From contig CP079215.1 of the NCBI GenBank assembly GCA_019316985.1, positions 2,790,001 to 2,854,000 of the forward strand: a stretch of 64,000 nt of DNA, in the 5' to 3' direction. The DNA is from Paraniabella defluvii. GTDB taxonomy: Bacteria; Bacteroidota; Bacteroidia; Chitinophagales; Chitinophagaceae. A model generated the notes under the pieces. The model was not told where the DNA came from, ran no database searches, and saw only the letters and a program-made list of their open reading frames with translations. Below are positions 1-9,746 of this stretch, in pieces. How positions within the stretch are numbered: position 1 is the stretch's first letter; the number at the start of each line of letters is the position of its first letter. The translations under genes were made by a program, and so were the position numbers.

Positions 1-12
1 GAAATAAGATAT

Positions 13-915
13 TTAAATACCTCGCAAATATTGTACCGCTAAGGTAAGTTTTATAAAGTACAGTATGGGCGAGAGTGCCATTAACCCGTCTAAGATAAAA
101 TAAAATAAATAATCATTCTTGGTTTTTATGGCACTATTGTATAAGGAAAAAGTTAAGATGATAGGAATCAATAAAATAAAATTATCCACAATACCTAAAT
201 CCGAAAAATAGGCGGTTAGCAAAGCTGTTAAGATATTAAGAATTATGAATAAATTAAATACTATTTTAATTTTTGAGACGGCAATAAGGTGACCAGGCTT
301 TTAACGCCTGTTTGCCTGTCATACTCTTTATCCCTTAAGTCAAAAAGAATACAAATGGGGAAGATGAGTGTGAAACGATTCACGAAAAACAACGAATAGG
401 TATATTGCCATGGCTGGTTCATAATGAAAAACGGGAGTGCGGTGGTTACATAAGTCCACATCAGGGCCAGCAATATGGTTTTCCCCAGGATGAATTTTTT
501 AAGAGTGGTAAAGGGTTGAAAGGGGAATTTGGGCGCCGTATACAATAGTGTTAGAAAGATTGCCGGAACTATCCACTTGATATATCCTAATTCTTTCATT
601 AAAAAGAAAGCACAGCCAATAGAGCTGATAACAAAAAAGTGGCGTGTAGCCATTTGTTTTTGGTAAGCCATGATGTACGGGAGGCCGTTATTTCAGTAGT
701 TTCATCGGTAAGATACCAGTGAATGCTATAGCTGGCCAGCGTAGAAAAAAAAAAAACCTGCGAAATGGGCCGGCGGAAAGCCAAGTGAAAAAAGATGCGT
801 ACTGTATCCGGCCATTGCCACAGCGCAGAGCGCTATGAAAATGTTGCTGAAGATGATAAAGTCAAAAAATTTTCTGTTGTAAGATGCGTGCAATGAAATT
901 ACTTTTGTTGTTCAA
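13..915 (-). CDS. UbiA-like prenyltransferase-family membrane protein (frameshifted)
   Basis: Polytopic membrane protein of about 300 residues spread over three frames. The C-terminal half carries FDLRDKEYDRQTGVKSL, which matches the second Asp-rich motif of UbiA prenyltransferases and sits in a loop between hydrophobic helices. The first Asp-rich motif (NDxxDxxxD) is not visible; the equivalent loop reads SIHWYLTDETTE. Frame breaks include one at a 12-A run near 746-757. A TTG start at 915 gives LNNKSNFIARIL and then the first helix; no ATG fits. It is divergent from the LuxE-like gene with only 16 bp between starts. UbiA enzymes prenylate quinone or tetrapyrrole precursors in the inner membrane; the substrate here is unknown and activity is doubtful without the first motif. 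Confidence 0.6.
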
Positions 916-931
916 AAATATTTAAAAATAC

Positions 932-1922
932 ATGGATGTTGGAACCCGTTTGGCCGAAGAAATTTTCAGCGGTTCATTTGACTTTGATAGAATCTGTCTG
1001 GAGGTATTCAGGTTTCAATATGAGCACAATAATATTTACCAGGCCTATGTAAATGCATTAGGTGCTGATGTGTCAAAAATATCTGCGCCCTGCCAAATTC
1101 CTTTTCTTCCCATCCGTTTTTTAAAACGCACAAGGTGGTTACAACCGTTTTTGAAGAGGATATTATTTTTGAAAGCAGCGGTACTACCGAAACCATTAAT
1201 AGCAGGCATTATGTAAAAAGCCGGGGTATTTATGAGCAAAGCTTTTTGACTGCTTTTGATCATTTTTATGGTAATCCTGATGAATGGTGTGTGTTAGGAT
1301 TACTACCTTCTTACCTGGAGCGGCAGCACTCTTCGCTGGTTTATATGGTAGAAGAGCTGGTGAAAAGAAGCGGGCATGAAAAAGCGGTTTTTACCTGTAC
1401 GACTTTGACCGGCTACATGAGTTGTTGCAGGCGCTGGAGCAATCAGGACAAAAACCCTGCTGATAGGAGTGACGTTTGCATTGCTGGATTTTGCGGAACG
1501 GTACCACTTCCGTTACAATATACACTTGTCATGGAAACCGGCGGTATGAAAGGACGGAGAAAAGAAATGATCCGGCAGGAGGTACATGATGTTTTGAAAA
1601 AGGCTTTTTCTGTAAGCAGCATACATTCTGAGTATGGCATGACGGAGCTATTGTCGCAGGCTTATTCCAAAGGGAATGGGCTGTTTCAGGCACCGGCATG
1701 GATGCGTATTTTAATGCGCGATGAGGATGATCCGCTTACTATAAAGGCCAGGGTTGGTAGTTCGGTAAGGGGTTAATTAATGTTATAGACTTAGCTAATA
1801 TATATTCATGCAGCTTTATTGCTACCGATGATTTAGGCGTTTTACATGAAAATGATGGCTTTGAAATAACGGGAAGAATGGATCATAGCGATCTTAGGGG
1901 ATGTAGTCTCCTGGCGGTTTAA
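932..1922 (+). CDS. LuxE-like acyl-protein synthetase/acyltransferase (frameshifted)
   Basis: About 330 residues. The ANL-type features of LuxE-like acyl-protein synthetases are visible across frames: FESSGTT (nucleotide-binding loop), LPSYLERQHSSLVYMVEEL, METGGMKGRRKEM and SEYGMTELLSQAYS. The C-terminus, in another frame, reads IDLANIYSCSFIATDDLG and ends with SDLRGCSLLAV. Frame changes occur near 1125, near 1455 at an A-run (QSGQK / TLLIGVTFALLDFAERY) and at GGGG near 1770. The family activates fatty acids as acyl-adenylates and transfers them to a protein or thioester partner. No LuxC reductase is adjacent, so the acceptor is unknown. The breaks look like indel errors because every domain is present in order. 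Confidence 0.8.
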
Positions 1923-2031
1923 GCCTTGTTTAGCGCAGACTTTATTGTTTTTGATATGACCAGTCGTTTGTAGCTGGGCTAAATAATGAAACCCGGCTTA
2001 TGCCGGTTTACAAGCGTAATGTATTCAATGA

Positions 2032-3128
2032 TTATACGTTGAACCTGAAGTGCATCACATCCCCATCCTTTACCAGGTATTCTTTACCTTCAATTCTAAG
2101 CTTTCCTGCCTCTCTTGCAGCTGCCTCCGATTTGTAGGTGATATAATCGTTATAGCCAATAACTTCTGCTTTAATAAAACCTTTTTCAAAGTCGGTATGA
2201 ATTACCCCGGCACATTGCGGTGCTTTCCATCCCTCATGGAAGGTCCAGGCCGCACTTCCTGCACGCCTGCAGTGAAATAAGTATTTAAGCCTAACAGCTT
2301 ATATGCCGAGCGTATGAGGCGGCTTAACGCCGGTTCCTTCATTTGATACTCATCCATAAATAAAGCTTTATCATCGGGGTCTTCCATTTCGGAGATCTGG
2401 GCTTCAATGGAGTTGTTCATGATAATGATCTCAGCGCCTTCTTCTGCCGCCACTTTTTGCAGCGCTTCTGAATATTTATTACCTGTATGCATGGATGCTT
2501 CATCTACGTTGGCCACATACAGTACAGGCTTGTCGGTTAGTAAAAACAGGTCGGCTATTGCCACTTTTTCTTCTTTGCTCAAATCCAGGGCGCGAATGCT
2601 CTTTCCCTGCTCCAGGTGCGCCTGGCAGCGTTGTAAAACTTCCAGCTCAGCTTTTGCTTTGGGATCTGTTTTTGCCTGTTTTTCCTTTTTCTGGATCTGT
2701 TTTTCAACGCTATCCAGGTCTTTCAGCTGTAATTCGGTATCAATGATCTCTTTATCGCTTACCGGGTTAATGGCGCCTTCTTCACGCAGTACGTTTTCGT
2801 CTTCGAAGCAGCGGATTACATGTATCACCGCGTCTACTTCGCGAATATTGGCTAAAAACTTATTTCCCAGTCCTTCTCCTTTGCTGGCGCCTTTTACCAG
2901 GCCTGCAATATCTACTATCTCAATTTGGGTAGGTACGGTACGGTCGGGCTGTACTAATTCTGCCAGTTTAGCTATTCGCTCATCTGGTACGTCTACCAGG
3001 CCTACATTCGGTTCAATAGTACAAAAGCGATAGTTGCTGGCCTGCGCCTTGGCGCTGTTACTCACCGCGTTAAACAAGGTTGATTTTCCTACGTTGGGTA
3101 AACCCACTATTCCTGCTTGTAAAGCCAT
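2032..3128 (-). CDS. ychF: Redox-regulated ATPase YchF (Obg-like)
   Basis: TRAFAC-class P-loop protein that binds ATP rather than GTP and associates with ribosomes. It starts [20 protein letters not shown] (G1 loop), followed by [20 protein letters not shown] (switch/G3 region) and a coiled-coil insert ([13 protein letters not shown]) at about residues 130-160. One base is missing near 2254: [11 protein letters not shown] should read [11 protein letters not shown]. Restoring it gives the normal C-terminal TGS domain ending [12 protein letters not shown] with a stop at 2032. Total length of about 365 residues equals the family norm. It appears monocistronic. Function is conserved; the break is almost certainly a sequencing indel. 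Confidence 0.95.
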
Positions 3129-3268
3129 CTTATTTTAAATTTGACTGATAATGTTATTTTTATTTTGGTTCATGGTGCATGACTCTCTGATCATTGGCCA
3201 TAAAAGTTTGCAAAGTTAAGCATTTTAAGCGGAGGCCAAGTCTTACAATAATCTTCTTATTTTTGATA

Positions 3269-4405
3269 ATGGACTTTAAGGGGCTGCTTTCTTCCATTTC
3301 AAAAACTCATGTGTTGCTGCAGCAATCGGCTGTAAATGCGGTAAACCGTCATATTACACTGCGTAACTGGCTTATCGGGTTTTATATTGTGGAGTATGAA
3401 CAAAGAGGAGAGGATAGGGCAAAATATGGAGATTTGCTTTTGGAAAAGCTGGCGCGACGGATAAAGATCGGTGGCCTGTCTGAAACAAATCTGAAAAATT
3501 TCAGGAGGTTCTATCTTTGTTATTCCTCAATAGGTCAGACAGTGTCTGACGAATTTCAGCAAATAATACCAATAGGTCAGACAGTGTCTGACCTATCTAA
3601 GCCAGTTGTGGCAAGCGTTTCAGCCAGCCGGTTATCTTCTCCCATAAAAGGAATTACTGTAGCTCAATACAAAAAGCATATTGTTCAATTATTCGCAGCA
3701 ACGTCTTTTCACATTTCACCGAACTTATTAAAATAGATGATGCGTATAAAAGACTTTATTACGAGTTGTTGCTGATCAACACCCAGCCTTCGGTAAGGGA
3801 TTTAAGAAGAGCCATTAATACATTGTCTTATGAAAGAACAGGCCTGTCTCAAAATAAAAAGCTATCGTTACAGGAAATAGAGAAAAAGATAAAGCCTGCG
3901 CAGGCTACAGACGTGATCAAGGATTTCTATTTTTTTGATTTTTACAATTGCCCCAACCCGAAACTGTACACGAAACAGAACTTGAAACGGCGCTGCTGAC
4001 TCACCTGGAGAAGTTTATTCTGGAGCTGGGTAACGGTTTTTGCTTTGAAGCGAGGCAGAAGCGATTACTGATAGGGGACGAATATTTTTTGTGGATATGG
4101 TATTTTATCACCGTATTTTACATTGTCATGTATTGATAGAATTAAAAGTAGAAAAGTTTGTGAGTTATCATGCGTCGCAATTGAAATCGTATCTCAATTA
4201 TTACGACAAAAATTGCAGAACTGAAGGAGATAACCCGCCTATTGGTATTTTACTGGTAACAGATAAAAACAATGCAATGGTAGAATATGCCGGTGCTACT
4301 ATTGAAGAAAAAATGTTTGTATCTAAATATGCAGTAATGCTGCCCACTAAAAAGCAACTGGAAAACTTTTTGAAAAAGGAGCTTAAAAAATATAAAACGA
4401 AATAA
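3269..4405 (+). CDS. DUF1016 / YhcG-type PD-(D/E)XK nuclease-domain protein (frameshifted)
   Basis: The N-terminal domain (about residues 1-90) matches DUF1016_N: TLRNWLIGFYIVEYEQRGED ... YGDLLLEKLARRIK ... LSETNLKNFRRFYLCYS. A variable linker follows with two copies of IGQTVSD. The C-terminal domain contains EYFFVDMVFYHR ... LIELKVEKF, the D-x(n)-ExK core of a PD-(D/E)XK nuclease. Three or four frame changes occur between 3720 and 4130. The ATG at 3269 begins MDFKGLLSSISK. Family members are common in bacterial accessory regions, sometimes next to restriction-modification genes, but none is beside this copy. The biochemical role is unproven. Confidence 0.85.
3529..3592 (+). repeat. Two 22-bp direct repeats, each a 17-bp palindrome, inside the DUF1016 gene
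   Basis: Copies at 3529-3550 and 3571-3592 are identical over AATAGGTCAGACAGTG and the following TCTGAC. Each contains GTCAGACA-G-TGTCTGAC, a palindrome with 8-bp arms and one central base. Start-to-start spacing is 42 bp, so both copies are read in the same frame as IGQTVSD in the interdomain linker. Confidence 0.9.
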
Positions 4406-4419
4406 TTGAATTCAACGGT

Positions 4420-5823
4420 ATGGTATTAAGCAGAATCTGGAGTGCCTTTATTATTATTGCTTTGGCTGTGGCTTTAGGCAGATTTGTGTTTCAGGATGAT
4501 CAGAAACAGATATTCACACAAATGGTAACCGGCAAAAGCGGCGACACCACTTTCGTCACACCTATTGATTCGCTGGCCTTACCTGCTTTAGTGCACAGCC
4601 AACTGGCAGCCGGACAAAACGGAGTAAAATGGCAAGGGCACCAGGTGATCCGTGCGGATAACGGACAGTTTAAAGCGTTTAATCTGCAGTCTACCAATGG
4701 TGTGTTCGAAACCACTAAAGATGCCGTTACATTATGTATTGGCCTGATTGGCATTATGGCTTTGTTTTTAGGGTTTATGAATATTGCCGAGCAGGCGGGC
4801 GGGGTAAGGTTTTTGTCGCGCATTATCGGCCCGTTTTTTTCAAAGATCTTTCCCGAAGTACCGAAGAATCATCCTGCTATGGGGCATATGGTAATGAATT
4901 TTTCGGCCAATCTCTTGGGGCTGGATAATGCAGCTACTCCATTTGGTATTAAATCTATGGAAAGCCTGCAGGAGCTGAATCCGGATAAGACCAAAGCTAC
5001 TAACGCACAGATCATGTTTTTATGCCTGCATGCGTCGGGACTTACGTTAATACCCACAGTTATTATCGCGGACAGGGTGGCGCTCAAGTCGCAATTTCCC
5101 ACGGAGATCTTTATTCCCTGTATGATTGCCACTTTTGTGGCCACTATAACAGCAATGGTTGTTGTTTCATTTAAGCAGGGCATTAAAGTGTTTCAACCCG
5201 TAATTGTAGCCTGGGTATTAGGTATTACAGCAGTGTTTACAGCGCTGATTGTATATGTACGTATGCTGGATGCAAAAGGCATTCAATTATTTTCTACCAG
5301 CCTGAGCAACGGGTTGATTTTACTGATCTTTTTGTTGATTATAGCCGGAGCTATTTACAAAAAAGCACCGGTATTCGATGCATTTGTTGATGGCGCCAAA
5401 GGCGGTTTTGAAACGGCGATAAGAATTATTCCTTATCTCGTAGGTTTATTGGTAGCCATCAGCTTATTACGCAACAGCGGTGCTTTTGATTTTATTATGG
5501 AAGGAATTAAAGCAGTGTTTGCCTTTTTCGGCGGAGATGCCAGAATTGTTGATGCATTGCCCACCGCCATCTTAAAGCCCTTTAGCGGTAGCGGTGCCCG
5601 TGCTATGATGATTGATACATTAAAATCTCACGGTCCGGATTCGTTTGCCGGTAATCTTGCCTCTGTATTCCGTGGCTCGGCAGATACTACCTTCTACATT
5701 ATAGCTGTTTATTTCGGTGCGGTAGGCATTAAAAATACCCGCTATTCTGTAAGTGCTATGCTGCTTGCAGACCTCGCGGGTATTATAACGGCGGTTGCTG
5801 TAAGTTATTTATTTTTTGGGTGA
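4420..5823 (+). CDS. SpmA/SpmB-like nucleoside recognition (Gate) domain membrane protein
   Basis: Intact 467-residue gene with about ten hydrophobic segments. The arrangement fits a fusion of spore-maturation proteins SpmA and SpmB, as found in non-sporulating Bacteroidota. The first half has GIMALFLGFMNIAEQAGGV and FSANLLGLDNAATPFGIK, the SpmA-type Gate motif. The second half has FVDGAKGGFETAIRIIPYLV and FSGSGARAMMIDT, the SpmB half. A roughly 50-residue non-hydrophobic loop follows the first helix. Gate domains are thought to move small nucleoside-like or peptide substrates; the substrate is unknown here. It starts 14 bp after the DUF1016 gene, but functional linkage is unclear. A hairpin at 5965-6007 lies downstream. 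Confidence 0.85.
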   Translation: MVLSRIWSAFIIIALAVALGRFVFQDDQKQIFTQMVTGKSGDTTFVTPIDSLALPALVHSQLAAGQNGVKWQGHQVIRADNGQFKAFNLQSTNGVFETTKDAVTLCIGLIGIMALFLGFMNIAEQAGGVRFLSRIIGPFFSKIFPEVPKNHPAMGHMVMNFSANLLGLDNAATPFGIKSMESLQELNPDKTKATNAQIMFLCLHASGLTLIPTVIIADRVALKSQFPTEIFIPCMIATFVATITAMVVVSFKQGIKVFQPVIVAWVLGITAVFTALIVYVRMLDAKGIQLFSTSLSNGLILLIFLLIIAGAIYKKAPVFDAFVDGAKGGFETAIRIIPYLVGLLVAISLLRNSGAFDFIMEGIKAVFAFFGGDARIVDALPTAILKPFSGSGARAMMIDTLKSHGPDSFAGNLASVFRGSADTTFYIIAVYFGAVGIKNTRYSVSAMLLADLAGIITAVAVSYLFFG

Positions 5824-5964
5824 TGGAAGAAACTATCTTAGTATGCTGGCAAGATAAAAATGAGCCTTAACACAGGGCCTCGCAATACATAAAATGAAAT
5901 ATAAACAGCTTTCGATTATGAGTTTGAAGTATTCATTTAAGATATTAACTATTGAATAAAATAA

Positions 5965-6007
5965 ATACCCCGCAATTAATCATGTGAAAGAGATTAATGC
6001 CGGGGTA
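5965..6007. terminator. Rho-independent terminator, likely bidirectional
   Basis: Inverted repeat: ATACCCCGCAATTAATC at 5965-5981 pairs imperfectly with GATTAATGCCGGGGTAT at 5991-6007. It lies between the convergent SpmAB-like gene and the serine protease gene. Confidence 0.75.
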
Positions 6008-6028
6008 TAATTACTTACCTATATCGGT

Positions 6029-7394
6029 TTAATGCGAATACAGATCAATAGTGCTTTCAAGAATTTCGGTCTGACCGCATGTAGTTTCTATTTCAACCCG
6101 GACAAAATTCTGACCGCTAATCCCATAGCCTAAGAAGATATTAGCAGTTCCTCCCGATCCTCCTTCGGAAACTAGTTGATTGTTTAGATACCAGCGATAA
6201 TATGAATCATCTGGCCGTATTTCGACACTTGCACTGATTGGTTCTGTAACAAAAACAGACTCTAGGCCTTGAATACTCCTTCCGCCGATACCAAAAGTTA
6301 TATTTTTTTCAATATGAAGCATATTCCCGTAGTGATTTACAGTTGCAATTAATGTACCTCCACTATTTATTAACTTTTGAATTGAAGCCGAATGTCCCCA
6401 GGATGTCAAAATACCTCCTACGCCATTTTCTGAATAACCCCATAATACGCTAGCTCCGCTTGGCATACCTGAAATATTGAAATCTAACTGATTGCCACAA
6501 AAGGTATTAAACTCGCCATTGACGATAGGAACTCCAATTCCAGTATTGTTATAAATCCAATCTGCAAATTTACTTACCGCGCATAGCCGCTGGCGCCATT
6601 TAAACAATTGCTAGTTCCGAAATTGACAATACCTATTAAGATTTCACCATAACCGGGTATCGAAGTGGTTAACGGACCGCCGCTGTCGCCATCACAAATA
6701 CCACGAGTCTGGCCGTCATTTGAATTGGTATATAAAACCAGATCAGATTTTGGCCAGAAAGTCTTTACATTATAATGGTCGCTTGAGATAATGGTTACGC
6801 CAACAGATTGGAGTTGAAAGGTACTGCCAGAATTAGTATTACCCCAACCTGATACTGTCGCGTTTAATCCAGGCCTGTCCCAATCCCAATAACTACTATA
6901 AGGGTGTTCAAAATAATCTTCATTATAAATAGGATTGTAATAGGGAATTGCAGCGCAGGTGGAATCAAGATTTAAGGGAGTGGACAAGTGAAGCAGCGCA
7001 ATATCGGACTTAGCAAAATTTAGAAAGTTGTTATAATCATTATGAATGATAATTTGGTCTACTGTTCTTACTTGTCCGCTACCCCAGGTTGCACTTCCAG
7101 CATATATCGTTATGCCCCTGGGTAAGATTGTTGAACTACATGTGCGGCGGTGATAATCCATTCGAGCTAATAATTGCTCCTCCACCTCCTATAGCACCCC
7201 ATTCGATTGGTTAGCAGAAATCCCAACTTGGAAAGGACGCTGTGTTATGGTGGAAACAGGGTTTCCCCGATTATAGAAACAATTTCAGGCTTTTTAACAA
7301 TCGTGTCCTGGACGTCTTCTTCTAGTGGTGTTTTAGTACATGAAAGGACTAAAGTAAACATAACGAGCAATAGGCTAAAATGCTGGCTTTTCAT
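6029..7394 (-). CDS. Trypsin-like (S1) serine protease lipoprotein with C-terminal Ig-like region (frameshifted)
   Basis: The start at 7394 gives MKSQHFSLLLVMFTLVLSC, a lipoprotein signal with a lipobox Cys. A propeptide-like stretch ends at SIIGGNPVSTI, resembling the IVGG activation site. Triad: His in WIITAAHV, Asp in KSDIALLHLS, Ser in CDGDSGGPL. About 150 residues follow the protease domain, with a pattern typical of Ig/PKD-like adhesion modules (NFVRVEIETTCGQTEI). Frame changes lie near 7200, 7135 and 6590. A secreted or surface-anchored endopeptidase is likely, with the C-terminal module binding a partner or the envelope. S1 proteases are less common in Bacteroidota than C-terminally sorted peptidases; no sorting signal was seen. 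Confidence 0.8.
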
Positions 7395-7581
7395 AATTGT
7401 GTTTTTTAGATTGAATGTTAGTTGGATGTTTGTAATGGTAAGCTACTCCTAATATACTAAGAATATAGAACATTGTTGAAAATTTCTACCCCGGAAAGAC
7501 TGGCTAGTATGCTGACAGAATGCGGCATAATAGTTGAGCATTTAAAGCGAAATCCATTTTTGCTAAACTCAATTTATTTTT

Positions 7582-7907
7582 ATGAAAACATTCGTCACAC
7601 TAGCCCTATTATGCGTTTGTCTTTTTCAAAGCTCGAAAGCAAAGCCCAGTTCGAGACCTATGTACAGGCTAACGTAGTTTCTTATTATCCACCTGTGGGG
7701 CCGTACAATTATTTTGGTTATGATTTAACCAATCTTACCGGTCAGACTATTACGGTTGAAGGATACTTAAGAGAAGAGGGAGGTACCAGCACACCTAATT
7801 ACTATTTCACGGTTACGCTTGGTCCTTACGAAAACGTCACTTCCGGTTGGGTATATGTGCTCGGTGCAACATCAAGCGCCGAGATATTTATTACCAATGT
7901 GTATTGA
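7582..7907 (+). CDS. Small secreted protein, unknown function (frameshifted)
   Basis: The ATG at 7582 opens with MKTFVTLALLCVCLFQSSKA, a clear signal peptide. After an indel near 7640 the frame continues as QFETYVQANVVSYYPPVGPY ... GQTITVEGYLREEGG ... GWVYVLGATSSAEIFITNVY. The mature protein has about 90 residues and is rich in Tyr, Thr and Val, suggesting a small beta-sheet exported protein. No family was recognised. It is transcribed away from the serine protease with 187 bp between starts, and ends at a strong terminator. A longer reading of the second frame from 7473 is unlikely because it discards the signal peptide. Confidence 0.55.
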
Positions 7908-7934
7908 CGGTGCCTTCCTGTTAACGTCTAACAA

Positions 7935-7981
7935 CAAAATACCCTCAGGCAATAGATCATTGGATACCTGAGGGTATTTTG
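7935..7981 (+). terminator. Strong rho-independent terminator
   Basis: A perfect 15-bp inverted repeat: CAAAATACCCTCAGG (7935-7949) and CCTGAGGGTATTTTG (7967-7981), with a 17-nt loop. The flanking A and T runs allow function in both directions. It separates the small secreted protein from the leftward FAS1 operon, which ends at 8006. Confidence 0.9.
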
Positions 7982-8005
7982 TTTAAATGCTCTTTGCTTT
8001 TGGGA

Positions 8006-8947
8006 TCAGGGTTTTAGCATTTGGGAAATGGAATAGAATACCCCGCTGCCGGTTGCTATTCCATTACCAACCGGTACTCCGGTAGTATTTTTTTTCCTTT
8101 TATGGTAAAACTACCTATGGCGCCCTCAATCATAACACTATTAGATGGAAAACGTGTGAGCTGATTTCCTACACGAAAATCACTTTTAAAAATCCGTTGA
8201 GGAATTACATGATAACGCAACGTATTAGCTAGGGTTGTAGAGGCTGCCCCGATATGTTAGCTATAGTTGTTGAATCGTAGCCATTAGCCAGCATTACAGA
8301 ATTGGGTATTGCAAACACCGTGGATGGCGTGGTAGTGAAACTGGTTGTTGTGGCTGTTTTAGTAATAGCCTGTAACATGAGGCTATAATTATTGGTTGAT
8401 GACGACTGCATTTGTATAAGGGCGCTTGAAAAGTAGGGCGGCTGGATAACCTCGCTTACTTTAAAATAAATACCGTTAGAGGCATCGGTTCCTTGTCAAG
8501 CAATTCAACGCCATTTATATATGCTTTATCAGTACTTACATAGCGTGTTCCATATTGAACTACGTTAGTTTGCGTGTTCATAGTGGCGTTGGGGCCTTCA
8601 GGTATTTCATAAAAAGTTCTTTTAACACCCTGGAAATGATAAGTTGTTAAAAGCGCTAAAAATAAAGGATCTAACTTGTCAATATCAGCTGTTGAATTTA
8701 AGCCGAGGGCTGCAAAACTGGCATTGGTGGGAAGGAAGAACGTGAAAGGGCCTCCTCCTTTCGTAAAAATATCCAGATTAGACTTTTTTACTGCATAAGC
8801 AAACATGGAGTAATCGGGGCTAGAATTGATGATTTCGTCTATATTCTGTGTAGGATTAATCGGCTTATCCTCTTTCTCGCAGGATGAAACCAGTAAAACA
8901 GCCACTATGAGGAAGAGGTAGAATATGCTATTCGTATACTTTTTCAT
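8006..8947 (-). CDS. Fasciclin (FAS1) domain lipoprotein (frameshifted)
   Basis: MKKYTNSIFYLFLIVAVLLV followed by SSCEKED is a lipoprotein signal. A FAS1 domain at about residues 35-170 shows SMFAYAVKKSNLDIFTKGGG, the H1 box FTFFLPTNASFAAL and GPNATMNTQTN. A second, weaker FAS1 half follows (FAIPNSVMLANGYDS ... LANTLRYHVIPQRIF) and ends GVFYSISQMLKP. Frame changes lie near 8460, 8240 and 8095 (A-run). It is the last gene of the DeoR-SusC1-SusD1-DUF4397-FAS1 run, 9 bp after the DUF4397 gene. FAS1 lipoproteins often sit downstream of SusCD pairs in Chitinophagaceae; they are probably surface adhesive or ligand-binding accessory proteins. Confidence 0.85.
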
Positions 8948-8956
8948 GGTGCGATT

Positions 8957-9722
8957 TTATTTATTAATAATGAGAGATATAGTAGGATTTCTCGGCGTAG
9001 TGTTACTCAAATACCCGCGCGATACCATCGTATATATCCTTTTATTGGTATTGGTTGCCAGTCTGTAATAGGCTGTAGCCGAAAGAGCCGGACCGCCCGG
9101 GCTACCAGCGGGCCTTATCGCAAATGAATCTTCTAATGAGGCTGGTATCTTAATAAGATCGGTGCTGGCTTTGTAGGCTACGGCGGGAGCGATTAAAGTG
9201 CTGTTCCTGTAAAAGTCGAGGCGGTCAGAATTCGGTATTAAATTAACGATCCTGAAATATGCAAATCCGGAATCTAATTGAGCAGGGAAGTTGTCTTCCA
9301 GTAAAATAGAGGTAGTAGATGCTGCAGTATCCGCAACTAACATCGTGTACTTTTTATTCGCTCCTAAATTATAAGCGGTATCAAATACTTTTCTTTGGAT
9401 AAAGTTTATGTTAGGATATACTATCGCTACATCAAACTTTATGTTACCAGGTTCTACGATTAAATAATCTGCATAGCTATTGCCCCGGTATTAAATCCAC
9501 CTCCGGGATACCCGTAGGGACTTGCTACAGACGCAGAAAATTTTACGTCGTTTTGATAAATGGTAAGAGGAGTACTTGCCGGATACATGCTGAATAACCC
9601 GAATTTAATTAAGGCTTTGCCATCGGGACTGAAACGATCGGTTGTCGAGAATGTATTTTTTTGCATCCTATGTAAGTAAGAGCAATAATCAATACAACGC
9701 CTAATAAAATAATTTTTCTCAT
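8957..9722 (-). CDS. DUF4397 domain lipoprotein (frameshifted)
   Basis: The start at 9722 gives MRKIILLGVVLIIALTYIGC, a lipoprotein signal peptide. The body, recovered over two further frames, reads KALIKFGLFSMYPASTPLTI ... DYLIVEPGNIKFDVAIVYPN ... FAYFRIVNLIPNSDRLDFYR, the pattern of DUF4397 (a predicted Ig-like beta domain). Indels lie near 9660 (A-run) and 9465. It sits 24 bp after SusD1 and 9 bp before the FAS1 gene, so the four envelope proteins are very likely co-transcribed. The role of DUF4397 is not established; an accessory surface-binding function in the uptake complex is inferred from context. Confidence 0.8.
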
Positions 9723-9746
9723 CACAATATTTTTTCAGATTTAAAA

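Noticed and set aside
2407..3033. Long Ser/Thr-rich reading opposite ychF
   Set aside because: Antisense shadow of a clear YchF coding region; composition is that of reversed codons.
7473..7581. Upstream extension of the small secreted protein
   Set aside because: It would bury the clear signal peptide that starts at 7582 in the adjacent frame.
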